Part shown: in pieces, positions 55,606-64,000 of the stretch
Layout: every line of letters begins with the position of its first letter
Numbering within the stretch: the first letter of the stretch is position 1
DNA from: Tetrastigma voinierianum
Taxonomy: Eukaryota; Streptophyta; Magnoliopsida; Vitales; Vitaceae
Reading direction: 5' to 3'
DNA length: 64,000 bases
Assembly (NCBI GenBank): GCA_016808115.1
Contig: JAEQBH010001843.1
Location: 1 to 64,000, forward strand
Made by a program: the position numbers and the translations under genes
The notes under the pieces: generated by a model
The model's database searches: none
What the model saw: the letters and a program-made list of their open reading frames with translations, nothing else
Told to the model about the DNA's origin: nothing

Positions 55606-56640
55606 TTTTCCTAGAAGGGGTTCGCCCAATGCTTATATTTTCATGCAAAGGAATGGCCTTTTATAGATGGAGAAACAAGTAAGCTTTACAAGGCCAGCTA
55701 TACAATTATTATTTGTGGGAAATGTTCTAAATTGTTATATTTTGAAAATCATTACAAGTGCTTCTTCAGCTAATTCTTTATAAAGGTATTTATTATTATT
55801 TAGGGAAGGAAATTGACAAATAAGTTTTTCTAATATTTGTTTGGAATCAGGAAAATATACATAAAATGAAATTTGATTAAATTAGTAAGTTCTCTTGGAA
55901 CTCACTTCACCTTATTAACATTTTTGTTAAGAATAATGTGTTGACATAGTATTAGGCAAATAATTATGGGAATAAAATATGAAAGGAAATATTCGAAGAG
56001 ATAATTATGGTATGGAGATAAAATCAGAAATATTTGAAAGATAATTATAGAAACAAAATAATTATAGAGCAAAATCAAATATTCAAAGAGATAACATGAG
56101 ATAATAATGAAGCGCCAAGATATATATGGAGGCAAAAGACGTTTTAAAGTGTCTTACCGAGAATGCTGAAGTTCAAGATTCAAAGGTTGAAAGTTACCAT
56201 AGGTATTGAGTGCTACTGTGGAGAAAACATTCTTAAGTATACACAAGTTTCATTGGATGAAATTAAATAGTTTGCCTAGGTGTTGTTGTCGGGGAAAGGA
56301 GAGATCCCATTCTTAGTTTTTTTATAATTCAATATTTTGCATCTAGAGATAGTCATATGGATGTAGGCTTAACCAAACTGCATAAATAATTTATGTGTGC
56401 TTTCTTGTTTGTTGGGATCTATTTGTCTCGTCATTATTGCTCTTAAAATACTCATATTTGATTGATGGTTCATAATTTGGGCGAACATATCCTATGTCAA
56501 CTAGCAGAACATCCTTCTTATTAAACAATTTTTCTTTCATAGTAAATATACGATGAATGTGGTTAAGTATGATGTAGATATGAAAAAGAAAATTCAAGAA
56601 GAAAAACATAAAGAAAATTGATTAATTTGAATTTAGCTTG
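55606..56640. other. AT-rich flank, no gene recognised
   Basis: This is the 5' flank of the subtilase and further AT-rich DNA with ATAATTATGGAAACAAAAT-like words repeated at 55960-56100. No transposon end or gene was recognised. A promoter for the subtilase would lie here but no element can be assigned with confidence. Confidence 0.5.
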
Positions 56641-58030
56641 CTATTTTCTAATGATGATGCTTTTTTCAACCGAACTGGGCTGGAGCGTGTTGGGGTCGTG
56701 AGATTTGGACCAAGGCTAGCTCTTTGAGGTGAGTCTGTAGGCACCTTGGCGTTGCTCTTCTGCAAAAAAAAGAAAGAAGAAGGGCCGGCGGGGGCTTCGC
56801 CCGTGGCCGCTCCGATGCCTAAGTCAGTTCCTCTTATGAGAGAAAATATAGACTGCTTAGAGGGCGAATGTTTTTCGTACCTTTCACCGCGGGGGCGGCC
56901 TGATATATATAGTGTTTGTTTTCCCAATTTGATGGTGGTAAGGATTCTTTCCCATTGGACGGGATATTATGTGCCTTTATCGACATCGGATTTAATAAGG
57001 GATATTGAAGGAGGAGTTTATTGAGAATTATCCTTCTTCCTTATTGGTGAGATCCGGTTTGATTTCAGGGATAAAAATTTGTTTATCGTGAATTATCACA
57101 ATTTTCCCTTCTTCCAGGTGAGATTTAGTTGGATTTGCGAGGATAAGATGTTATTGGGGGATTATCCTACTTCCCTTATTGGAAAGATTTGAGTAATTTG
57201 TAGGATGTGGGCCTTCGATTATCCATGTTATTGGCCTTTGGGGTGAGAGCAGTTGGGCTTTTGTTTTGGGTGCTAGGGGCAAGGTGTTTCATTGGAAACA
57301 CCTCTTATTCGGGCACGGAAAGTGGGCTTTGCACCATTTTCAAACCACATCGGTTGCCCCCCCAGCCCTTATTAATGCGGTGTGCGTGGACAAGGGCATG
57401 GCACATTCTCGTGTCGGTTCTGATTTCCATGTGTCATTTCGAGTACGGATCGGTTAGGGCTATTAGCGGAGTCATATATCTTGTGATAATGATGACTTTT
57501 CGATTCTCGCGCTCATTTCTTCCAATTCTTTCAACTTCTTTCTGTTTCTTTCGTAGATATCTTCTGACCGTTCGCCTTGTGTTTTCTTGATCCTGAAGCT
57601 TTTTCTTTGCCTTTTAGTGAGTTCGGACTTCCCTTATCCTTAGTATTCCGTCTGAACCTTCTATGCAGAGTCCTTTTCTGGCGTCTTGCTTGAGATAGCT
57701 TTTTCCATTTTATTCTGGGACGGGTGCGTCTTTTTCCCTTCGGTGTCCCTTCGAGTAATATAGCGAGGCGCTAGGGCTAGATTGGCTAAGTTTTGTTCTT
57801 ACTACTTGCCATCACCATGGGTCTAGGTCGCTCTTCTTCTTTGCGCATTGGAGGTGATTCCTCGGTTCTTTGCCGGTCGGGACGGAACTGCGGTCTCTCC
57901 GGCAGCTCGGCTGAGTTGATCTTCAAGGCCCAGGAGCCCCCTTTCGCTTTGAGCAGGTAAGGGGGAGGAATTGAATATATCAGTATCGGGATCGGAATAT
58001 CTAAGTGCGCCGTCACGGAATGCTTTGGCG
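56641..58030 (+). mobile_element. 5' end of a Gypsy-type element, plus copy
   Basis: GC-richer than the DNA before it. 57600-58025 is homologous to the reverse strand of 60000-60410: CTTATCCTTAGTATTCCGTC, GAGATAGCTTTTTCC, the ATG region and GTTGATCTTCAAGGC. A possible first exon starts ATG at 57818 (MGLGRSSSLRIGG) and meets GTAAGG at 57957, where both copies have a splice-donor-like site. An ATTATCCTTCTTCC-type word recurs at 57020-57190. LTR limits are not certain. Confidence 0.55.
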
Positions 58031-58199
58031 GTGGGACATCTTGAGAAGTCGGACGCATGGGGTAGCACTGTAGAGGCGTTACCGATATCTATTGGTGTCC
58101 AAGTCTCGTCCCTCAATTTCCTATAACCGTCCTTAGAGCGACCCGAGTCTCTTGCTGTGAGTCCCACCGTGACCCGCTGGCGCTCCTCGGTCGGCATTC

Positions 58200-60200
58200 C
58201 CGCAGAGCTTGCATTTCGACCTTGCGACGAGCTCCGTCTAAGCGGCCATTTGTTTTGTTCGCGGCTTCGTCTCTAACCACATCACGACTCTCTTCTCTAG
58301 ACCCCCACGGCTCGCTACGGGCGTAAGCGGCTCGTCCCGTAGACCGCCAGTGGCTTCAGTTAGGCGGTGCAGCAGTCTTTGGCTTCCATCAAGTCATTAC
58401 ATGCGGCCTTGAAATCCTAAACCTCGGCTTCGACTTTGACCACTCTTAAGTTGTTTCTGGCCTCATCTTCTCTACCCTCGGCCCGAGCTCGCGCCTACAA
58501 AGTATGCCTCAAATCGGACTTAAGCTTCACCGCCTCCTCGCTCATACTCTACACTTGGTCTCGGCTTGTCCTACTCAGAAGTAAGGGAAGCCACCCTTGC
58601 CTTGTAAGCTCTGGCAGCCTTGACATGGCCTCGTTTAGATTGGCCTTTTTGGCCAAACTCTTTAAATGAGTAACCACACATGACACAAATTCGATATCGA
58701 CCAGTTAAATTCAGACACAGAAAGATACGGGAACTTACAGAGGCGACCCCCTGAAGGGATAGAGCTAGGGCTTCCTCTACGGGCAGGGCACCCGACCTCT
58801 TGAGGTCAAAATCCTTGAGAATGGACGAGACCGCACCCGCCGCAAGCTCGGCATTGAGGAGCAAGGAGTCGCCATCTCCATCAGTTCCGGAGCCCTTCCT
58901 CTTCAACTCTTCCGCCCTCGAGGAAGGTGGCTTAACACTGCTTGTGAGGGATTCAACAGTGATAGGCATGACCTCAGCGAGCATTGTGATCCCTTCGGGG
59001 AGTCTTTTGCCTTTGCAATAGAACCACAGCGGGGCTTCAAACTCAGAGCTTTAGGGACCCATTGGGCTTGAAATAACACCTGCCCAGATGCTCGGACATG
59101 GGTAGATGAGAAGGAAGACACCCTAGGTTTCGGAACCTTACGGGCCGGCGGTCCTTCTCAACGAGCCGAAGCTTTTAAACTCACGCTCGGGACCAGAGGC
59201 GACATCTCAAGACCAAAAGCTCTCCCTTGGTGGGCTTTGCGTGGAAGGCAGACGGGAGAAATTTCATAGCGGAGGTGGGAGGCCTCAGCGGCGGAGCGGG
59301 GTGGACCTCGAAGCGGAAGGTCTGGGAATATCATATCGATCAGCTCAGGAGTGAGGCGACGGGGACCACTCGGCCCGACTCTGGCTATGACATTATCTTC
59401 GGTACGAGAATCGAAGTCGAACACACGAGGCAAGTGGTCGATGCAAAATTAGAGTACCAAATGACCTGTAGACTATACCAAAAACAAAGCGATACACACG
59501 TAGATTCTCGGGGTGGTCGAACGCCGGAACGCCCGAGTGTCATCCTTGTCGAGGTCCATACTCTGATGCGGCCAGCTAACGAAGAAACAACTCCTTCCAA
59601 AACCTATATGGGAAGATGGAAGATCGGAAGTACGAGAGGAGCGTCGGTGCAGCTGGAAAAAATAAAGGAAGGCCTCGTAGTTCCTTCGCTAAAGATCAAG
59701 GAATAGAGCTATCTTGGGAACACCAAAGATTTTGTCCACGAAGAAACCAATAACCCGGTAGGGAATACCCGATGGTGGGCGAGTTGAGAGGAATGAGACA
59801 GTGAAATCTTTGTAAAACCACTGCACATAAAGGGTGTAGAGCGAAGACCGTTGTCGAAGGCCACTTCAAAGAAGCACACCATCTTGGAATCTTGGAACCA
59901 CGTAAGTGGCTTGTCGGGGGACGGACCGGGACGCAAGGAGGCCGGTGCTGGCAAAGTGGCCCAGTATAGAATTAGGCTTTCTTGGAGTCGTAAACCAGCA
60001 TTACGCACGGCCGGACTTTAGATATTCCCGATCCCGGGGATGCGGTCTCTTCAGACTCCCTTTACCTTTGTTCGAAAGGAAAGGGCTCCCTCGGGGCGTC
60101 TCGAAGATCAGCCGGCCGGCGGTGGAGAGCCTTGCCAGTCAGCCACGAGCCAGACAAGCAGGAGTCCTCGTCTTGAAGAAGCGACCGGACTCATGGTGAT
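58200..60200 (-). pseudogene. Gypsy-type gag-like protein with coiled coil, minus copy
   Basis: From an ATG at 60197 (MSPVASSRRG) the minus strand shows a leader exon, then segments readable in several frames: SPPSGIPYRVIGFFVDKIF near 59750, RLTPELIDMIFPDLPL at 59300 and SILKDFDLKRSGALPVEEAL near 58780. An intron-like gap follows (GTAAGTTCCC, about 58737 downward). Then LNEAMSRLPELTRQ and a charged coiled-coil-like tail follow to about 58250. The layout resembles the gag-like proteins (putative gypsy-type transposon family) common in plants. Function and exact family are uncertain; stops are many. Confidence 0.5.
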
Positions 60201-60415
60201 GGCAGTAGTAAGAACAAAGCTTAGTGTTCTTCAGCGCCTCATTTGTATTTTCGAAGAGACAGAAGGGAGAAGAGCGCTTGCAGATCCCGAATAAAACGGA
60301 AAAAGCTATCTCGAAGCGAGACGCGGAGAAAGGACTTTTACGAAGGTTTAGACGAACACTAAGGATAAGGAGTCGAGACTCATAAAAAGCGAAGAAAAGC
60401 AGGATAAATACAAGG

Positions 60416-61952
60416 TGATTAGTGCTGAAAGTGCTATTTTGAGTCCTATTTAAGATGGGTTTGAGTACTTTGCGCTAATCATATAAGCAATTGATGTGTG
60501 CGGTCCATAGTACCACTAATTTGTTTCGAGTTTGTTGTTTTGGATAGTTTGCGAGATATTGGGAACTTCGAGTTGCGGGCAGCTGCTTGGTCTTGAGTAA
60601 AGTCTCGATGATTTCCACCCATTTGGGCGATGAAATGTCAAGATGCGAGTAAAGAATTGAAAGCGAAGTGATGAATAAAAGGTGCAGTGATGCGGTAGCA
60701 AAATAAGAAGTAGAGCAGCAGGGAGATTTTCGCTATGATTGCGAAATTTCAGCTGGATCTGAAATTCGCGAATCATAGAAAATTGCAATTCTGGCGGAAA
60801 TTTTCGTATGTCATTTTGCAATCCTAAGTGAAATTTTGTAGGCTAGCGAAATTTCTTGCCTTCTTGAAATTTTTCCATTTCGCTATCTGCGTAAGAGATT
60901 TGGCTAGGCTAGCGAGCCCTTAATAAGCGAGGAATTTTATTTATGCTAGCGGAATTTCTTTGCATAAGCGAAATTCTCGACCTGTAATTTTATTATTTTG
61001 ATTCAAGCGACTACGTTTTGATATATTACCATTTTGTCCATATGTAATTTCATATTTTAGGCATTTTTGTATTTTCACACCTTTGGGGTTGACTATATAA
61101 GCCCTACGACTTGTAACCGAGTAACTTTTCATTCAGCATGAAATCCGCAGCGACTTTAGTTTTGGAGTTCTGAGTTTTTTCTCTCTTCTCTCTCTTCTTT
61201 CTCTCATTTTCGGCTTCCAAACACCCTTTGAGGATGACAAGCAAAGGATGTTTGAGAAAACTATTACTTTCCTTGAAGGAGGGTCGCGGTGGAGGTTTGG
61301 AGGTAGGATTTTCATGCCCTCTCATTTTATGACCTTGCATTTATGAGCATTTAAGCTCCTTGCGTCACCACAGGTTGAAACCTCCTAGATTCAGCCCTCA
61401 TGTGTGTGTTGGCAAGCTTGTGGTTACAGGTGGATGCTTAATCTTAGATCCCTTTGTCATCCATAGTTGTCTCCTGATGGTTGTCGTAGGTTTGCCTCTT
61501 TGAGGGCCGTATACTGCTGTTAGGGACTTGAATGCTCACTGAATGCCATAACTCATGAGGGAGTAATTTAGGGTTTAGGTTTTAGTGCCAAATCAAGGTT
61601 CGGTTTGGGAAACGACTGTAGGTCATTATCCCTAACGTGAGGAAAAAAACCCGAGGACATGAACACACCTTAAAAATCCAATCCAGTGACCCAGAAGACT
61701 TGAGTCTTAACTTCTAAATTTTCCTTTAATTTATATGCGGTTTACAACCATCACTTTACTTGTTTTTGAACAAAACCAAAAATCAAAGAAATACCATTTT
61801 CAACTCATTGCACTTCTCATTTCCGCGAAGAAAACCCGTCCCAGGTGTTCGGCCCTGGTATTATCTTTGCGGTAGCTTGACTACGGCGTGGGAGAACCCA
61901 GGATACAAATTTTGTTGATTTCGGATCACCACCTGCCAGGTGGCACGAATCA
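60416..61952 (+). repeat. Tat-like 5' LTR
   Basis: It starts TGATTAGTGCTGAAAG and ends near CGAATCA, about 1.54 kb. A TATA box TATATAA is at 61094-61100, and a pyrimidine-rich leader (CTCTCTTCTCTC) follows at 61180. The U3 part holds a cluster of GCGAAATTTCGC-like words at 60729-60975. Confidence 0.72.
60729..60975. repeat. Cluster of GCGAAATTTCGC-like palindromic words
   Basis: Exact GCGAAATTTC occurs at 60741-60750 and 60846-60855. Variants include AAATTCGCGAAT, GGCGGAAATTTTCG, CCATTTCGC, AGCGGAATTTC and AGCGAAATTC. The spacing is irregular. The ideal word is a 12-bp palindrome. Related words occur at 3024-3060. Confidence 0.75.
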
Positions 61953-61954
61953 AA

Positions 61955-61972
61955 TGGGCGCCGTTGCGGGGA
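61955..61972 (+). promoter_or_regulatory. Tat-like primer-binding site
   Basis: TGGGCGCCGTTGCGGGGA matches the tRNA-Asp-type primer site TGGCGCCGTTGCCGGGGA with one inserted and one lost base. It lies two bases after the LTR end. Confidence 0.85.
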
Positions 61973-62489
61973 TGGTGCCAAACTCATTATGATGAGTTGA
62001 TGTGTACTTGTAATCCACATTACAAGTGTTGACCTTCGGTCCTTTTTGAATTAAGTGCGAGGCGCAAGTTTTCATCACTTGGTAGTTCTTTGCCACCGGT
62101 TTTTATTTTGATCGAGTTTTTGTTCTAGCTAACGACCTTTCTTCTAATCCAAGCTTTGTATGTGTTCTTAGTTTTGTTTCATTTTGTGTAGCAGTTTATG
62201 CGGCAGGACAAGGGATATCGGGTAGATTGCAAGAGTGAGTGCACAGGTTGAACAAGGTTGTGAAATCGGTGTGCACGGTGGTCAGATGGATCCCTACACA
62301 CGAGCAACCCAAAGTCGACAAGCACCCTATGGATCAACTGACATCTGGTCGATGGGGAACACATACATCCTCTTAGAGTGAGTGCTCCATTCTGGCGTCG
62401 CTACCTCCTGTGAGGATGCGGTGAGACCACTACTGGTGCCCACTTCCCCGCGTTCATGGTATGGAGAATGAAAATCCATATTCACCTGT

Positions 62490-62920
62490 ACGGGATTTTG
62501 AGGAGGTATGCACGACTTTCAAGGAGGGTATAACCGATATGGAACTGTTGAAGTTGAAGAGCATTCCCTTTAACCCTCAGAACTGAAACCAAATATGGCT
62601 TCCCGATTCACGGGGCGAACGATTAGAAATTGGACCGATCTTGAAGCTGAATTTTTGAATTCTTCGGTCTTGACAAAGACCGACGGTTTGAAAAGACAGA
62701 TCTACACTTGCTCGGCCTATGGCTGATGAGAAATTCTCCGGTGTTGGGAGAGGTTCATAGAGACCATCGTGCATGTCCACCATGGTTTGATACATGGATG
62801 TTAGGTGAATCATTTCTACAATGGTATGTCACACGCCATGGAAGCAAGCGTAGAAACCATGTGTGGAAGTGACACTACGAGCAAGCATCGGATGAGCTAT
62901 GGATTTCTTAAATTATGTCA
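62490..62920 (+). pseudogene. Tat-like gag core
   Basis: The retrotransposon gag domain is readable across frames: VCTTFKEGITDMELLKLK, NWTDLEAEFLNSS, TKTDGLKRQIYT, then VNHFYNGMSHAMEA, VETMCGSDTTSKH and SYGFLN. It forms the particle shell. At least three frame changes and a stop after PFNPQN break it. Confidence 0.85.
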
Positions 62921-64000
62921 TTTGAAACTTCCAAGGGTTGGGATAGGCAGAACAGAGAGAGATGGAAAATGAGGTCCTCGACCCACAAAGGGGAGAATTT
63001 TACACTTTCGGAGGACATGGAAATGGCCAAAAATCTCGACCCTAGCTAGGAAGGTGGAGGCTAGAAGGAAGGAGCTCCCATGAAGTGCGGGCGGTGTTGA
63101 AAATACCTGAGGTGACCCATGCATCAGTGCTCTGACCCTTTGTCCATCAGGGAGAAAACTATCAGAGTGCCCCATCGGTGAAGGATTTGATGTCGAGAAC
63201 ATCTTGTGTAGTGGGCTAATACAAGCCACTGGCGAATGCCTATCTGTTAACACATACAATTCAATTGAATCACCCCAACCTCTCTGAAGCCTAATTTGCC
63301 TATGTGCTTGATGCCCAGACAACAGTTTGGTTCCTCATCTCGACCACGAGTTGCCACCATCTCTTCTCCTAGTTGAACAAGCCATGCGAGACTTGAGAAG
63401 CGGGTGGTCGTGATTTGTGGAGGAGCAAAGGGGATAAATGAACAAGCGCCTGAAAAGTCACGTAAGAGTACTGCTTGAATAAAATAATAGATGAGCTGAG
63501 GCTTGATCTTAATCGAAAAATTAATGACACAACGGTATTCAATCCACAAAAAATCAGCGATTTCTTTGGAGATAACGGGAGAGGAAGGTTTCCTTCCCAA
63601 ACATTGCGAAAATCAGGGTTCGTGAGGTAGGTTCATCCCGGCAATTCGGGGATGGATGAAGTGAAAGCTATAATTACTGCGAGGAGTGGAAGAGAAATGT
63701 CGGCAACCGGTGCCCATGACTGTGATGAAACATGCGAGAAGGCGAGGCACGAGAGGGTGTCATCGGTGAAGACCAGGTGAAAAACCATGCCCCCTCCATT
63801 TCCCCGAGCATTGAGAAATAGAAAAATAAATCCCAAATCAAGAGTAGTGGGAGGTCTTGAAGCAGTGAGGAATTGAACATCCCACTTTGCTCGACATGAT
63901 TAAAGCGAGGTCCCGACTTATGCTAAGTTCTTGAAGGATTTGTGCACAGTCAAGAAAGGGTTAGGCATTGAAAAGAAGGCCTTCTAACCCAGCCAGTCGG
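62921..64000 (+). pseudogene. Tat-like gag end and gag-protease linker
   Basis: After the gag core the frames are poor. AIITARSGREMS near 63670 matches the TRSG block that precedes the protease in this branch. Near 63885-63990, after stops, VPTYAKFLKDLCTVKKGLGI and EKKAF match the linker just before the protease. The protease itself is beyond the window. The long minus-strand open frames here have no support. Confidence 0.78.

Larger units (their letters stand above)
60416..64000 (+). mobile_element. Tat/Athila-like Ty3/Gypsy element, continues past the right edge
   Basis: 5' LTR, primer site, gag and the gag-protease linker follow in order. The primer site form and the gag wording place it in the Tat/Athila branch. 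The coding part has frequent single-base indels. The 3' half lies outside the window. Confidence 0.82.

Noticed and set aside
57786..58197. Two minus-strand frames of 90 and 124 codons
   Set aside because: They lie opposite the first exon and leader of the plus-strand Gypsy-type copy; no motif supports them.
63247..63600. 117-codon minus-strand frame, and 62918-63322
   Set aside because: They are antisense to the Tat-like gag region, with no motif and no conserved context.

Overview
This is nuclear DNA of a flowering plant, very probably a eudicot. It holds intron-containing fragments of two plant families (a germin-like protein and a cucumisin-like subtilase) in a matrix of plant retrotransposons: Ty1/Copia, Ty3/Gypsy of the Athila/Tat and chromovirus types, an L1-type LINE, and probable CACTA and MITE pieces. 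I find no intact cellular gene, no rRNA or tRNA gene and no CRISPR array. Every gene-like region carries stops, frameshifts or deletions.

Layout. 1-6.7 kb is AT-rich and holds a broken germin-like gene (4733-5421) lying between two 244-bp direct repeats. 6.8-14.15 kb is a minus-strand Athila-like element (integrase, RNase H, RT, protease, gag, 2.2-kb LTR), cut on the left by a CACTA-like terminus. 14.15-17.6 kb holds the 3' end of a plus-strand Athila-like element and two consecutive related LTRs; the second leads into a PBS and a decayed gag (17.77-19.42 kb). A 203-bp TTTA/TTTG microsatellite follows.

19.63-45.3 kb is the most informative part. One 5'-truncated LINE is split into four pieces by three LTR retrotransposons: Copia-1 (19689-28627), Copia-2 (29677-38691) and a chromodomain Gypsy element (39523-45169). 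Removing each element with one copy of its target-site duplication brings the flanking LINE codons back into one frame. Copia-1 and Copia-2 each also contain an inserted chromovirus-type LTR (21634-24101; 34969-36956). The order of events is therefore LINE first, then the three LTR elements, then the two LTRs.

47.5-55.6 kb is a minus-strand cucumisin-like subtilase pseudogene. Its first five exons (signal peptide to catalytic His) are separated from its last exon by about 5.8 kb of Copia sequence, and all middle exons, including the catalytic Ser exon, are gone. 56.6-60.4 kb is GC-richer and holds two convergent copies of the 5' end of a Gypsy-type element with a coiled-coil gag-like protein. 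60.4 kb to the right edge is the LTR, PBS, gag and start of the protease region of a Tat/Athila-like element that continues beyond the window.

No coordinated cellular system is visible. The interest lies in the insertion history, the dismantled subtilase, and a recurring property of the Gypsy LTRs: each carries a cluster of degenerate copies of its own short palindromic word.
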